Of a stretch of DNA of 64,000 nt, positions 24,982 through 34,870 are shown piece by piece. Within the stretch, counting starts at the first letter, position 1; the number at the start of each line of letters is the position of its first letter. The translations under genes and the position numbers were made by a program. The DNA is taken from the NCBI GenBank assembly GCA_018267965.1, contig JAFDXK010000002.1:186001-250000 (forward strand). Reading direction: 5' to 3'. Under the pieces are notes generated by a model. That model was not told where the DNA came from and ran no database searches. It was given only the letters and a program-made list of their open reading frames with translations. The DNA comes from Bacteroidota bacterium. GTDB lineage: Bacteria; Bacteroidota; Bacteroidia; Chitinophagales; Chitinophagaceae.

Positions 24982-26085
24982 ATGCAAGTACATACTATAG
25001 CCAACAGATGGATAGAAGGAATCACCAGCCAGAAAAACTGGATATGGGTATCTGCTTTGTTACTTACTGCTCTTGCCTTCTTTTTTGCATTCCCTAGTTA
25101 TGGGAGCCTGGATGCCACAGAATGGCAACCACTTTTTGATAAAGCCGACCACCTTTTTGCTAATAGTAATTACCATGAAGGGACACATGCAGCGAAGCTC
25201 ACGTTTCGGATGGTGCTGCCGGCAATTGTTCATTTCTTACATTTGAGCATTACAGGAGTATTGATATTATTAGGTATAGCAGGCATACTTAATTTTTATT
25301 TAGTTGTAAGAATTGCCAACAACATACTTCATGATAAACGTGAGGCGTTTATCATAGGGTTGTGTACTGCATTCATTTACACAGGCAGATGCTCTTTTAC
25401 AGAACTGCGCGGAACAATGTTTGACGGGTTGGCCATGTTTTTTTTATTATGTGCATTGAATACCCGCATCAATCTGTTGTTGTCGCTATTCATTTTTTTT
25501 GCAGCGTGGACAGATGAACGCGCGTTGGTAGCATCACTTTTATTATGGGTATTTTATGTAGTGAAGAATGACCATAAACGTATGGGCCTGCGATTGTTTA
25601 CATCACAAGCACTGTGGATATATGTTGCGTGGATAGCTTATGCGGCCTGCAGGTATTTCTTAAGTTACTACTATGGCATGTACCCTGATAACAAAGGTGT
25701 AGGGCTGAGTGTATTGCTGAACCAAATCAATAACATACCGCTGGGGGTGTGGAGTGCATTGGAAGGCTTATGGATATTGGTGTTGTGGAGTATGATATTG
25801 CTTTACCGTGATAAGCGTTATTTTGAGCTATTAAAGTACGTTGGTGTATGCGCTTTGATATTAGTCATCGGATTATCGGTAGTGGATATAACCCGCAGTG
25901 TGATGTATATTTTTCCTGCTGTGTTTGTGGCGCTGCTTACCATTCATAAATATGCAGACAAAACAACTTTCAATCGATTGCTGTGGATAGCATTGATACT
26001 CTGCTTTGTATACCCTGCTTATTATACCGGCGGTAAAAGCAGCAACTGGTGGACGTATCCGCTGCCGTTGCAGATGTTGAGGTAG
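24982..26085 (+). CDS. polytopic membrane protein of unknown function
   Basis: The 367-residue protein has about nine to ten hydrophobic segments, starting with NWIWVSALLLTALAFFF (about 22-40). The first periplasmic loop (SYGSLDATEWQPLFDKADHLF) and the alternation of helices resemble GT-C-type glycosyltransferases or flippase-like proteins, but no diagnostic motif is visible. The open frame extends back into the Ala-rich lipoprotein gene. The ATG at 24982, just after that gene's terminator, is the reasonable start. It is probably its own transcription unit. Assigning a reaction would be guesswork. Confidence 0.7.
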   Translation: MQVHTIANRWIEGITSQKNWIWVSALLLTALAFFFAFPSYGSLDATEWQPLFDKADHLFANSNYHEGTHAAKLTFRMVLPAIVHFLHLSITGVLILLGIAGILNFYLVVRIANNILHDKREAFIIGLCTAFIYTGRCSFTELRGTMFDGLAMFFLLCALNTRINLLLSLFIFFAAWTDERALVASLLLWVFYVVKNDHKRMGLRLFTSQALWIYVAWIAYAACRYFLSYYYGMYPDNKGVGLSVLLNQINNIPLGVWSALEGLWILVLWSMILLYRDKRYFELLKYVGVCALILVIGLSVVDITRSVMYIFPAVFVALLTIHKYADKTTFNRLLWIALILCFVYPAYYTGGKSSNWWTYPLPLQMLR

Positions 26086-26097
26086 GAGAATTTATTT

Positions 26098-26913
26098 ATG
26101 AGATACTTTTTTGAATTTCACATATGGACTCAAGATGATGAAGGCGATAAAGACCTCCAGAGGGAATTTAATATGAGTACAGAAAGTATCGTCTTTTATT
26201 TTTCAAGCTTTTTCAAGCATGTTCAGATACCTTACTTTAAGGATATAAGATACTACCTAACAAATAAACCTGATTTCGTAACAAATGTAGAGCCCCCTAT
26301 AAAAGGAATAGCTCCGATATGTGTAATATATATGCACTACGATTACATTAATAGATATATAAATCAACCTGAAGAAATCCGTATAGCTGAAATAAAGTCA
26401 CTTTTACAATTTGCTACTGAGTTAGCTTGTGACAAAATGAATTTGGATATTGAACAATTTAATGAAGGATTCAAGCAAATTGAAGAACAATCACTACCCT
26501 ACACTTTTAGATTAAATAAACCTAAAAAATCTAAGAATCGTAAACGTGAAGCAGTTATTACAGTTGAAGTATCAACTAAAGGACGACTATACTATTTAGA
26601 AGTTGTCGACTTTGAAAATGAAAAAATATTCAGAATAGCCCTTTTGAACATTCTAATTGGAGACATCTCGTTGCCTGTTTGGTGGCATGATTTGATATTA
26701 AAAGATGGTCGTTGGATTACAAATGATGAATACCAAGTGTATAATAGCAACAAAAACTCCTTCATCAATTGTGACATCTTATCAAGAACAAGCATTTTGG
26801 AAATGCCATCTGAAGAATTGAGATATGCACATACTGATAAAGACAAGAAAGAAATGATTCAAAATCATGTTCAACGTATCTTCAATTCTATAAAAAACCA
26901 ATCTTATGAATAA
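26098..26913 (+). CDS. hypothetical protein
   Basis: A 271-residue soluble protein, rich in aromatic and charged residues, without a signal peptide. I recognise no family. Visible features are a Lys/Arg-rich stretch (NKPKKSKNRKREAVI, about 140-154) between two halves and a Trp-rich segment (LPVWWHDLILKDGRWITNDEY). Its base composition is more AT-rich than its neighbours by eye, which could mean recent acquisition. The stop overlaps the start of the DUF1801 gene by 8 bp, so the two are likely co-translated. Confidence 0.62.
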   Translation: MRYFFEFHIWTQDDEGDKDLQREFNMSTESIVFYFSSFFKHVQIPYFKDIRYYLTNKPDFVTNVEPPIKGIAPICVIYMHYDYINRYINQPEEIRIAEIKSLLQFATELACDKMNLDIEQFNEGFKQIEEQSLPYTFRLNKPKKSKNRKREAVITVEVSTKGRLYYLEVVDFENEKIFRIALLNILIGDISLPVWWHDLILKDGRWITNDEYQVYNSNKNSFINCDILSRTSILEMPSEELRYAHTDKDKKEMIQNHVQRIFNSIKNQSYE

Positions 26914-27295
26914 AGACGTCGCCATATACCACAAAGAACTTGCGCCTGAAGACAGGGAGATTTGCGATTTGTTATTTGATACTATCAGTAATGCTTTGCC
27001 TGATGCTGAAAATAAGGTATGGCATGCGCACCCTGTATGGTTTATAGAAGGCAATCCTATTGTTGGCTATGATAAACTGAAAAACTGTGTTCGTTTGCTT
27101 TTCTGGAGCGGGCAATCATTTGACGAAGAAGGTTTGCAACCGGAAGGAAAGTTCAAAGCAGCAGAAGCACGTTATACATCCGTAGATGAAATCAACATCA
27201 AAGACCTGAAACGTTGGCTAAAGAAAGCCAAGACTATCCAATGGGATTATAAGAATATAGTGAAACGCAAAGGTGTGCTGGAAAGATTGATGTAG
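26906..27295 (+). CDS. DUF1801 domain-containing protein
   Basis: A 129-residue cytosolic protein of the DUF1801 (YdhG-like) family. Typical parts are ICDLLFDTISNALPDAENKVWHAHPVWFIEG at the N-terminal half, KLKNCVRLLFWSGQSFDEEGL, and the Lys-rich end (DLKRWLKKAKTIQWDY). The family function is unknown. It overlaps the preceding hypothetical gene by 8 bp and is followed by two hairpins. Confidence 0.83.
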   Translation: MNKDVAIYHKELAPEDREICDLLFDTISNALPDAENKVWHAHPVWFIEGNPIVGYDKLKNCVRLLFWSGQSFDEEGLQPEGKFKAAEARYTSVDEINIKDLKRWLKKAKTIQWDYKNIVKRKGVLERLM

Positions 27296-27330
27296 TATTC
27301 TACCACCTCCCTCTGACATTCGTCGGAGTA

Positions 27331-27352
27331 CTCCTCCTAAAAACAGGAGGAG
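27331..27352. terminator. hairpin between convergent DUF1801 and M23 peptidase genes
   Basis: CTCCTCCT and its complement AGGAGGAG form an 8-bp stem with a 6-base loop, between two convergent genes. A weaker hairpin (CTCTGAC ... GTCGGAG) precedes it at 27311-27328. No long T-run follows, so termination strength is uncertain. Confidence 0.55.
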
Positions 27353-27366
27353 AGTATTTATAAGTC

Positions 27367-28335
27367 TTACTTAGCATTCTTTATCATTTCATCTTTGATT
27401 GGCGAGTAATCGGTTTTTAGTTGTCCGTTTACTATTATGTTATCGAAGTAGGCTTTTATACCTGTAGCTTTATTCATGTCTTCTACATCCTGAATATGAA
27501 AATGCAGATGGGGTTCTGAAGAATGACCGCTGTTGCCGCAAAGCCCTAATGTTTGTCCCTGCTTAACTGTCTGTCCTTCTTTTACTTTTACAGACTGATG
27601 TTTGAAATGGCAGAATACCAGGTATTCATTGTTGATGGTTTTCAATATCACCATATTACCACCCACGTTAAATGAATTCATTTCACCGGGCACGTTATCT
27701 TTTACCCCGTCTATTGCCAATACTATTTCTCCATCGCAAGGGGCGAAAATAGGTTTACCAAAAGCGTAGTAATCTTCGTTCTTTTTACCATCTCCGTAAT
27801 GTGTACTGCTGTCTTTATCAATCATCAACCAATCGAAAGCATTTTTTTGCGCGCGGCTTTCTACATGGTAATTCAACTCTTTAGTATCGCCACCCCAGCC
27901 TACATACCATATTTCATTAAATGGCAGTATCAATTTTGTTTTAACACGCATTTGTTTAACAGGGGCATCTGATTCCTCCTGAAATGGCTTTATGCTCATG
28001 CCTTTTATTATACCAGATTCATCAACAGCCATGTTCAACGCTAATACCGTATTTGTAAAAATGGTTTTGTAACTGGCGAAACCTTGTGCGTATTTAGTAA
28101 ACTTTTTATCTGTGATGCTACCATAAGTTTCTTTTACGTTGCCTAAAAATTCCTTTGTTCTGTCAAGGGGTAATGCGTTTTGCATTTCGGGTGAGAACAT
28201 GACAAAGACACTATCGTATAACGAAGCATTATAGTATGCAACAAATTTATCAACGGCTTTTTTATTAGATTCTTTTTCCTGTGCAAAAACAACAAAAGAA
28301 AACAAGCATAACAGGATACATAATGTATAACGCAT
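27367..28335 (-). CDS. M23 family metallopeptidase with DUF3887-like N-terminal domain
   Basis: A 322-residue exported protein. The signal peptide ends near VVFAQEK. A DUF3887-like alpha+beta domain follows (about 22-120; AVDKFVAYYNASLYDSVFVMFSPEMQ), then an M23/LytM-type domain (about 145-310). The C-terminal metal motif PHLHFHI and YVVF-like strand FCHFKHQSVKVKEGQTVKQGQTLG are clear. The N-terminal ligand region is of the divergent NYHV ... AFDW type rather than the classical HxxxD, so activity on peptidoglycan is likely but not certain. The frame is open 15 codons further upstream, but the ATG at 28335 gives the best signal peptide. Confidence 0.84.
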   Translation of the reverse strand: MRYTLCILLCLFSFVVFAQEKESNKKAVDKFVAYYNASLYDSVFVMFSPEMQNALPLDRTKEFLGNVKETYGSITDKKFTKYAQGFASYKTIFTNTVLALNMAVDESGIIKGMSIKPFQEESDAPVKQMRVKTKLILPFNEIWYVGWGGDTKELNYHVESRAQKNAFDWLMIDKDSSTHYGDGKKNEDYYAFGKPIFAPCDGEIVLAIDGVKDNVPGEMNSFNVGGNMVILKTINNEYLVFCHFKHQSVKVKEGQTVKQGQTLGLCGNSGHSSEPHLHFHIQDVEDMNKATGIKAYFDNIIVNGQLKTDYSPIKDEMIKNAK

Positions 28336-28428
28336 AACAACCATTGAGACGGTAAATATATTGAAGTCGTTAGTACCCAAAAGGGGGATATTTGCGTGAC
28401 CTATTTTCTTTAAGTAGCGAATAAGGTT

Positions 28429-30282
28429 TTAATCACCTTTAAACTCGCGTTGCCATTTAGCTTTATCCTGCTCGGGTTGCTGTTCTTTATAGAAAACAAA
28501 ATTACCCATTACGAGCATATCCATATCTGTTTGCATAAAACAACGGTAGGCATCGTCGGGGCTGCACACAATAGGTTCGCCACGCACATTGAAAGATGTG
28601 TTTATTAGTACTCCATAACCTGATTGCTTTTTGAAATCGTGCAGGAGCTGATACATTAACGGGTTGTCATTCTCTGCAACTGTCTGTATACGCGCGCTGA
28701 AATCGATATGTGTGATAGCCGGCAATTCGCTGCGTTGCACATAAAGTTTATCCATCAAAGACATGCTACCATAGTTTGCAGGTAATTTTTTGCGGTATTG
28801 TTCTTTTATAGGATGTACGAACAACATATAAGGTGATGCATATTGCAAACCGAATAAACGCTCTGCTTCTTCCTGCAACATGATTGGCGCAAACGGACGA
28901 AACCCTTCACGAAACTTTATTTTGATGTTGAGTTTCTTTTGCATTTCAGGATTGCGAGGGTCTGCAAGAATGCTGCGATGCCCTAATGCGCGCGGACCGA
29001 ATTCCATCCGTCCCTGAAACCAACCCACCACTTTGCCACCTGCTATTTCCTTTGCTATGCATTGTGTCAATAACACATCATCTTCTATATGCTCTGCTTC
29101 TGCGTTGTATTTATTGATGATCTTTATTATTTCTTTATCGCTATACTCGATACCCAGGTATGCGGCTTGCATAGTATCTGTTGTATGGGTACGTGGTTGT
29201 TCTAAACTGATATGCCAAACTGCTAAAGCAGCACCTAATGCGCCACCCGCATCACCTGCAGCAGGCTGTATGTATATATTTTTAAACAACCCAGCTTCTG
29301 CCAGTTTACCATTTGCTACACAGTTAAGAGCCACGCCACCTGCCATGCAAAGGTTTTCGCTGCCGGTAATTTGTTTAGCAGTAGCTGCCAGTTTCAATAC
29401 AATGTCTTCTGTAATTTGTTGAATAGCTAAGCCCAGATTGCAATGGTGTTGTTGCAATGGCTCCTCCTCCGTCTTTCGTTTGAAACCAAACAGTTTTTCC
29501 CATTTAGCATCAGGTACCATGCGCAAACCTGTTGCGTAAGTAAAATAATCCTGATTCAAGAATATAGAACCATCGTCGTACACTGTGCAAATGTTGTCCA
29601 GTATTATCTTTTTAAAATCTTCTACCTGTTTATCGCCTAAGTTGCCATAAGGTGCAAGCCCCATCAGTTTATATTCTCCTGAGTTGACTCTAAATCCTAA
29701 AAAATAAGTGAACGCTGAATACAACAATCCCACGGAGTGCGGGAAGTGTAATTCTTTCAGCACGGTTATCTGATTACCTTCTCCCTTGCTGATGGAAGTA
29801 GTACACCATTCGCCCACACCGTCAATAGTTAGTATGGCGGCATCTGTATATGGTGAGGGGTAAAATGCACTTGCCGAGTGAGAGAGGTGGTGTTCGGGAA
29901 AGAGTAATTTTTGTTTGCCGTTACAATGCTCATCTATTTCTTTTAATCCTTTTCGGATATTATCCTTGAGGAATACTTTCTCTTTTATCCATACTGGCAT
30001 GGATTTCATAAAAGAAAACCAACCCTTAGGAGAAAAGGCATAATAGGTTTCTAAAAGGCGTTCAAACTTTAAGAGTGGCTTATCGTAAAAGGCTACATAG
30101 TCTATATCATTTATCCCTAGCTCTGCTTCCTGTAAACAGTATTGTATTGCATGAACGGGGAAACGTTCGTCATGCTTCATACGCGTAAAACGTTCTTCCT
30201 GCGCTGCAGCAATAATATTGCCATCTACCAGCAAGGCGGCAGCAGCATCGTGATAATAACAGGAAATACCGAGGATTCTCAT
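28429..30282 (-). CDS. carbamoyltransferase, NodU/CmcH family
   Basis: A 617-residue cytosolic enzyme that transfers a carbamoyl group from carbamoyl phosphate to a hydroxyl on a sugar, antibiotic or lipid-linked acceptor. The N-terminal ASKHA-type domain starts ILGISCYYHDAAAALLVDG and has HHLSHSASAFYPSPYTDAAILTIDGVGEW and LMGLAPYG. The C-terminal YrdC/Sua5-like catalytic domain follows with GRMEFGPRALGHRSILADPR and GYGVLINTSFNVRGEPIVCSP. Length is normal. No biosynthetic cluster surrounds it, so the acceptor is unknown; cell-surface glycan decoration is one possibility. Confidence 0.92.
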   Translation of the reverse strand: MRILGISCYYHDAAAALLVDGNIIAAAQEERFTRMKHDERFPVHAIQYCLQEAELGINDIDYVAFYDKPLLKFERLLETYYAFSPKGWFSFMKSMPVWIKEKVFLKDNIRKGLKEIDEHCNGKQKLLFPEHHLSHSASAFYPSPYTDAAILTIDGVGEWCTTSISKGEGNQITVLKELHFPHSVGLLYSAFTYFLGFRVNSGEYKLMGLAPYGNLGDKQVEDFKKIILDNICTVYDDGSIFLNQDYFTYATGLRMVPDAKWEKLFGFKRKTEEEPLQQHHCNLGLAIQQITEDIVLKLAATAKQITGSENLCMAGGVALNCVANGKLAEAGLFKNIYIQPAAGDAGGALGAALAVWHISLEQPRTHTTDTMQAAYLGIEYSDKEIIKIINKYNAEAEHIEDDVLLTQCIAKEIAGGKVVGWFQGRMEFGPRALGHRSILADPRNPEMQKKLNIKIKFREGFRPFAPIMLQEEAERLFGLQYASPYMLFVHPIKEQYRKKLPANYGSMSLMDKLYVQRSELPAITHIDFSARIQTVAENDNPLMYQLLHDFKKQSGYGVLINTSFNVRGEPIVCSPDDAYRCFMQTDMDMLVMGNFVFYKEQQPEQDKAKWQREFKGD

Positions 30283-30320
30283 GCAGGGTTCAAATGTAAA
30301 AAGGAAAATGGAAAAAGATG

Positions 30321-30821
30321 TTATTGCTTATATGCTTCGGCATATGGTTTGCCCCAATTGCTGTATAAGATGGTTAGCTCTTTGTAGTTGCCATCCGGTT
30401 TATATTTTTTCTTCCATTTGATGATTATATGTTCGAGCCTGTGTTTATTACCATTGACAAATGCGCTTGTGCCTTTTGCAAAATAGTACCAAGTCTTGCC
30501 ATCCTCTCCACCAAACCATTTGTAGAATATATTGTAGGTTTTGTGGAAATATTTTACTGCTTTTTCAGCATTACCTGCCATAGCCCAAAGCTGTCCTGTA
30601 TGCCAATTAAACAGTTGTCTGTTGAATGGTTGGTTGCCATTTCGCATATAATCTTCTAATAGCAGGACAGCTTCCTGAAATTTGCCTTGTTTTGACAATT
30701 CCCTCCAGCAGCAGGTATCGCTATTGAACACAGATTGATTGTAAGATAGCTCAATTGCAGACTGTGCATCAGCGTAAAACGACAGCAGTACAAGAAGTAA
30801 TGATAAAATAGCTTTCATCAT
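30321..30821 (-). CDS. exported TPR-like hypothetical protein
   Basis: A 166-residue protein with a signal peptide (about 1-20, FYADAQ). The mature part is helical, with TPR-like pairs (CCWRELSKQGKFQEAVLLLEDYMRNG; WHTGQLWAMAGNAEKAVKYFHKTY). It sits 38 bases upstream of the carbamoyltransferase start on the same strand and may share its transcript. The family is not recognised with certainty. Confidence 0.68.
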   Translation of the reverse strand: MMKAILSLLLVLLSFYADAQSAIELSYNQSVFNSDTCCWRELSKQGKFQEAVLLLEDYMRNGNQPFNRQLFNWHTGQLWAMAGNAEKAVKYFHKTYNIFYKWFGGEDGKTWYYFAKGTSAFVNGNKHRLEHIIIKWKKKYKPDGNYKELTILYSNWGKPYAEAYKQ

Positions 30822-30893
30822 TTCAAATGTACATATTCTTATTACTTACAGTTTCTCAGAAAATTATGAGGGATTTTTAATAGCAGTAAAAAA

Positions 30894-30911
30894 CCCGGGG
30901 CATATCCCGGG
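30894..30911 (-). terminator. terminator after the small lipoprotein gene
   Basis: On the minus strand CCCGGG pairs with a second CCCGGG across a 6-base loop and is followed by TTTTTTAC. It lies about 18 bases after the stop at 30929. Confidence 0.7.
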
Positions 30912-30928
30912 CATTATCTGAAATTGCT

Positions 30929-31186
30929 TTATGGTTCAATGATCAAACCTTTTTTTACGCTATCGTCGTGATTGAGGGTGTTTGCTTTAGGGTCTTTGTC
31001 AAAAGCGCCCTGATTTCTTGGAGAATCGGGATTGGCAGGATCTTGGGCACCGTATTGTACAGGTGCTGTGCCGTTAAGGTTTGTTGAATCGATAGGCGTA
31101 CTGCTACCGTGGTTGTCAGGATTATTGCCGCATGATAATACAAAAAGCATCGTTGAAAGTGCGACATACAAAATTGTCTTTTTCAT
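30929..31186 (-). CDS. small lipoprotein
   Basis: An 85-residue protein with a signal peptide and lipobox VLSC (Cys19). The mature part is hydrophilic and disordered-looking (GNNPDNHGSSTPIDSTNL, then a Asp/Pro/Asn-rich tail), with no folded domain evident. It has its own terminator and a 447-base upstream spacer, so it is probably a single-gene unit. Function unknown. Confidence 0.68.
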   Translation of the reverse strand: MKKTILYVALSTMLFVLSCGNNPDNHGSSTPIDSTNLNGTAPVQYGAQDPANPDSPRNQGAFDKDPKANTLNHDDSVKKGLIIEP

Positions 31187-31633
31187 AATACTGCTTTTTA
31201 AAGGTTAACAATTGTAGTACTATACCATACTTGTTTTTTTACTAAAGTAGACCATGAGCGATGCGATGTTGCTATAATTTCTGTTAAAACAATGTTAGCG
31301 CTATCTCTCAAAAAAGCTACTTAGCATATAATCATCAAATACTCAATTTGTTAGGATGCGCTGTTGAAATGTTAAAACACGTGTTCTATTACTGTCAAAA
31401 AAAGATGCAATTTATTTGCAGCTCAATTACTCACTTAGAAACGTGAGGTATATTATGAAACAATCTTCATGAAGACTTTTCCAAACATACTTTTGTTGTA
31501 TAACATGAAAATCTATTAGTTTGTTCGTGTGATGCAGATATTAGGTAAACAACACATAATAATCGGTAAATGAATAAAATAGCAGTGATTGAATGGGTTA
31601 CCTTTGCACGCTTCCCGGCACTAATACTTACTT
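31187..31633. other. spacer between divergent lipoprotein and MFS genes
   Basis: No ORF or RNA gene can be supported. It should contain two divergent promoters. The only clear element is an exact TACCTTTG box at 31599-31606 for the plus-strand MFS gene. The rest is AT-rich without long repeats. Confidence 0.5.
31599..31606 (+). promoter_or_regulatory. -7 promoter box (TACCTTTG) for the MFS gene
   Basis: An exact TAnnTTTG match 27 bases before the ATG at 31634. No TTG is present at the expected -33 distance. Confidence 0.45.
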
Positions 31634-32908
31634 ATGCAAACTACATCTACACCTACAACAAAAGAAAAGTATCAATTTACAGGCTATCAAAAATTTGTAA
31701 TCGCGGCACTGGCGCTGACGCAGTTTAGTGTTGTGCTGGATTTTATGATCATGAGCCCGATGGGTGATATGCTGGTAAAATCGATAGGACTGAACACAAA
31801 GCAATTCGGCATTGTGTTATCCAGCTATGCATTCAGCGCAGGAATTTCGGGATTTTTAACAGCAGGCTTTGCTGATAAGTACGACAGAAAAAAATTACTG
31901 ATGTTCTTTTATGCGGGTTTTATCATCGGTACAATATTATGCGGCTTTGCGGCTAATTATTACCTGATGGTAGCTGCTCGCATTTTTACCGGCATATTTG
32001 GCGGAGTGATAGCCTCTATTTCAATGGCTATAGTGGCTGACGTATTCCCGATACAGGAACGCGGACGTGTGATGGGTTTTGTACAAATGGGTTTTGGCGT
32101 AAGCCAGGTGTTGGGTGTGCCTCTGGGTTTGAAACTGGGTTATCTATGGGGATGGCCCGCGCCGTTCTTTGCGGTTGGAGCACTGGCTATCATCATCTTT
32201 GCCATGATAGGTATAAAGATGCAACCTATAACAGAACACCTGAAAATAAAGTCGGACAAAAACGCTTTGCTGCACCTGGTACATACTATACAGAAAAAGC
32301 ATTACCGTATTGGCTTTACTGCAATGACGATAATTGCCATCGGTGGTTTTATGATGATGCCGTGGGGCAGTGTGTTTGCCATCAATAACCTGCACCTGAG
32401 CAAAGAAGAACTGGAACTGCTTTTTATGGCTGCAGGTATTGGTACGCTTATCATCATGCCTATAGTAGGTAAGTTGAGTGACAAGATTGATAAGTTTAAA
32501 ATATTCGCTATTGCAACAGTGTTTATGATAGTGATGGTGAATATCTATACCAACCTTACTCCTGTGCCATTTATGGTAGTAGTTGGTTTGAATATCCTTT
32601 TCATGTTTGGCATCATGTGTCGTATGATACCTGCCCAGGCATTGAACACTGCATTGCCGCAAATGCAGGACAGGGGTGCATTTATGAGCATTAGCTCATC
32701 ATTGCAACAAGTAGCAGGTGGCATAGGTGCAGTGCTGAGCGGTTATATCGTATATCAACCTGAAGTGGCTAATGCAGCAGGTTATAAACCATTGGAACAT
32801 TATAATACATTGGGTATTGTGGTGTCATGTATAACAGTAGTATCTATTTTCTTAGTTTATCGAATCAGTAATGCGATAAAATCTGAAATGCATTTGAAGC
32901 AGATATAG
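31634..32908 (+). CDS. MFS transporter (DHA1-like)
   Basis: A 424-residue inner membrane transporter with about 12 transmembrane helices. Motif A is visible as GFLTAGFADKYDRKKLL after the second helix, and the helix-4 region reads ARIFTGIFGGVIASISMAIVADVFPIQERGRVMGF, as in drug or small-molecule exporters and sugar efflux proteins. The central loop is short. It is monocistronic, with its own promoter box and a strong terminator. The substrate cannot be predicted. Confidence 0.9.
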   Translation: MQTTSTPTTKEKYQFTGYQKFVIAALALTQFSVVLDFMIMSPMGDMLVKSIGLNTKQFGIVLSSYAFSAGISGFLTAGFADKYDRKKLLMFFYAGFIIGTILCGFAANYYLMVAARIFTGIFGGVIASISMAIVADVFPIQERGRVMGFVQMGFGVSQVLGVPLGLKLGYLWGWPAPFFAVGALAIIIFAMIGIKMQPITEHLKIKSDKNALLHLVHTIQKKHYRIGFTAMTIIAIGGFMMMPWGSVFAINNLHLSKEELELLFMAAGIGTLIIMPIVGKLSDKIDKFKIFAIATVFMIVMVNIYTNLTPVPFMVVVGLNILFMFGIMCRMIPAQALNTALPQMQDRGAFMSISSSLQQVAGGIGAVLSGYIVYQPEVANAAGYKPLEHYNTLGIVVSCITVVSIFLVYRISNAIKSEMHLKQI

Positions 32909-32930
32909 TATTCTAATACATTCATAAAAC

Positions 32931-32963
32931 AGAAAAGCTATGCAAATACTGCATAGCTTTTCT
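32931..32963. terminator. bidirectional terminator between the MFS and phosphatase genes
   Basis: A perfect 14-bp stem (AGAAAAGCTATGCA and its complement) with a 5-base loop lies between two convergent genes. Confidence 0.85.
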
Positions 32964-32983
32964 ATATGGTGTGTACAATACAA

Positions 32984-34810
32984 TTACTGTCGTATAAAAC
33001 GATAAGTGACAACATCTCTACCATCGCTGGCTTTCAACAATAGTATTTGCCCTTTAGGCAGGCTGGTAAGGTCGATGCTGATGTCTTGTTTGCCTTTATC
33101 TACAGTGCGGTTGAAGGAACGGAGTTTACTTCCCTGTTCGTTATATATCGTAAATGTCATATTGCTGCCGGTAGCATTTTGCAATTCGAAATGCAATACA
33201 TCCCTTGCAGGAACGGGATAAAGCAAAGCATTTATCTCTCTGCCTGAAAATGAATTGACACCTGCCAAAGTATCAATTACTTTAACATAATGCGCTTCGG
33301 TAATGCAAGTATTTGTTGCAGCGTCTTTTACAGTAAAGGTGGTAGTAGTGTCAGGAGTTACAGTGATATTTTTTGAAGTAGCTGTGGTAGACCATACATA
33401 ATTGCCCGGCCAGTTTGCTTTTAATTCTACACTGGCACCTTTATATATCGTAACGGTATCCCTGATTCCAGCGTCTTTAATTATCGTAAACTTATCTGCA
33501 ATAGTGCTGTCTTTGCGCAGCCATTTTGCATCTAATCGGTTGCCATCCACTTCGAAATAAAACATACCCCCATCATTGTATGCAAAAGGTAATGCGTCGT
33601 GAGGATAACCAGCCTGTACTGTACCGCTTGCTCCAGCCGAGCCTGCAACTACATACACTGTGCCGTGACTGTACTTTCCTGTTTTATAAATATATGGGCA
33701 TGAGTTTGCTGAACCGTCATATTTTCCGCTTGAGCTATCTGCACAATGTAAGGTTTTATTGAACGATGCTTCGTTGCCATAGCTATCTTTCATCAGCATT
33801 GAACGTTCATAATCGTGGCTGTGTCCACACAATACCATATCTACACCATAGCGCTCCAATATCCTGATAAAGTTTTGGCGAATACTTACCAATTCAGATT
33901 CATTATCAGACGAGTGGCTGCCCATAGTATACGGGGGGTGGTGCCAATATGCAATGACCCATTGCTTCGTATTAGCTGCAAGGTCTTGTTTTATCCACTG
34001 CACTTGCGCACCGGTTGTATCGTATAAACGAGTGGTGCCCGCATCTTCTAAACCATAAGAATCTAATGATATGAAATGAATATTGCCCCAGTTGAATGAG
34101 TAGTATGCTTTGTTGTATGAAGCTACACCTCCGCATTGAGCGCTATCGGGTGTTTTGAACATTGTAAAGTAATCGATATTATGGTCTACCTGCCTGTCGG
34201 GTTCGTTAGCATAATCATGATTTCCTGGAGCAGGAAATAAGATATGGTTCTTCAAAAGCGTATCCTGATACACATCAAAGAAATTAGTTCCATACTCATT
34301 ATCTAAACCCTTTTCATAAGCATTATCTCCTAAAAGCAACATGAGGTCTGATGCCTTAATGTTATTAGACCTCAAGTATTTCACATAAGATGCTAATGAA
34401 CCTGATTGATAGTTATTATCATCCCTTCCGCAATCTCCAAAAACTGCTATGCGTATTTTTCTTAACACAGTATCCGGCGGTGCAGTTGTGAAAAAACAAC
34501 TTGAATCTTCTTTAAGTACAGTTGTACTTGTGCCCACTCGATAATAATACTTAGTGTCGGGATTCAAACCTGTAATTCTAATAAAGTGGTCGAAAGACGG
34601 ATTGTTGTCGCTAACAGATATTGTGTAAGTACCTTTTACAACACCTACATCAACCTTGGCCCTTGCTTTTGTATCTGTTCTCCAACATATTGTTATGGCA
34701 GTTTGGTTGCCCATTTGCAAATACGGGCCCCTGGTCAGAGCTTGCGCTTCTGCAGTGAGCGAAAGGCATGTAACAAATACAGCCAAAATCGGGTATATGC
34801 GGGCTTTCAT
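32984..34810 (-). CDS. purple-acid-phosphatase-like metallophosphoesterase with T9SS sorting domain
   Basis: A 608-residue secreted protein. After the signal peptide (about 1-23) comes an N-terminal Fn3-like PAP domain (ALTRGPYLQMGNQTAITICWRTD to TTAPPD). A calcineurin-like phosphoesterase domain follows with the metal motifs GDCG, GDNAY, GNHDY, YWHHPPY and GHSHDYER in order. After a PKD/Ig-like stretch the C-terminal ~80 residues are a T9SS sorting domain (LLYPVPARDVLHFEL, YNEQGSKLRSF, LPKGQILLLKASDG). It likely cleaves phosphomonoesters outside the cell, perhaps for phosphate supply. No Pho-box was looked for; regulation is unknown. Confidence 0.9.
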   Translation of the reverse strand: MKARIYPILAVFVTCLSLTAEAQALTRGPYLQMGNQTAITICWRTDTKARAKVDVGVVKGTYTISVSDNNPSFDHFIRITGLNPDTKYYYRVGTSTTVLKEDSSCFFTTAPPDTVLRKIRIAVFGDCGRDDNNYQSGSLASYVKYLRSNNIKASDLMLLLGDNAYEKGLDNEYGTNFFDVYQDTLLKNHILFPAPGNHDYANEPDRQVDHNIDYFTMFKTPDSAQCGGVASYNKAYYSFNWGNIHFISLDSYGLEDAGTTRLYDTTGAQVQWIKQDLAANTKQWVIAYWHHPPYTMGSHSSDNESELVSIRQNFIRILERYGVDMVLCGHSHDYERSMLMKDSYGNEASFNKTLHCADSSSGKYDGSANSCPYIYKTGKYSHGTVYVVAGSAGASGTVQAGYPHDALPFAYNDGGMFYFEVDGNRLDAKWLRKDSTIADKFTIIKDAGIRDTVTIYKGASVELKANWPGNYVWSTTATSKNITVTPDTTTTFTVKDAATNTCITEAHYVKVIDTLAGVNSFSGREINALLYPVPARDVLHFELQNATGSNMTFTIYNEQGSKLRSFNRTVDKGKQDISIDLTSLPKGQILLLKASDGRDVVTYRFIRQ

Positions 34811-34870
34811 AAAATACAGCTTTGTTGAATATGAATTTAAGGGTTTTGGTTAAATAAATAACATACTTGC

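Noticed and set aside
32144-32662. 172-codon minus-strand ORF inside the MFS gene
   Set aside because: His/Tyr-rich antisense shadow of the transporter gene.
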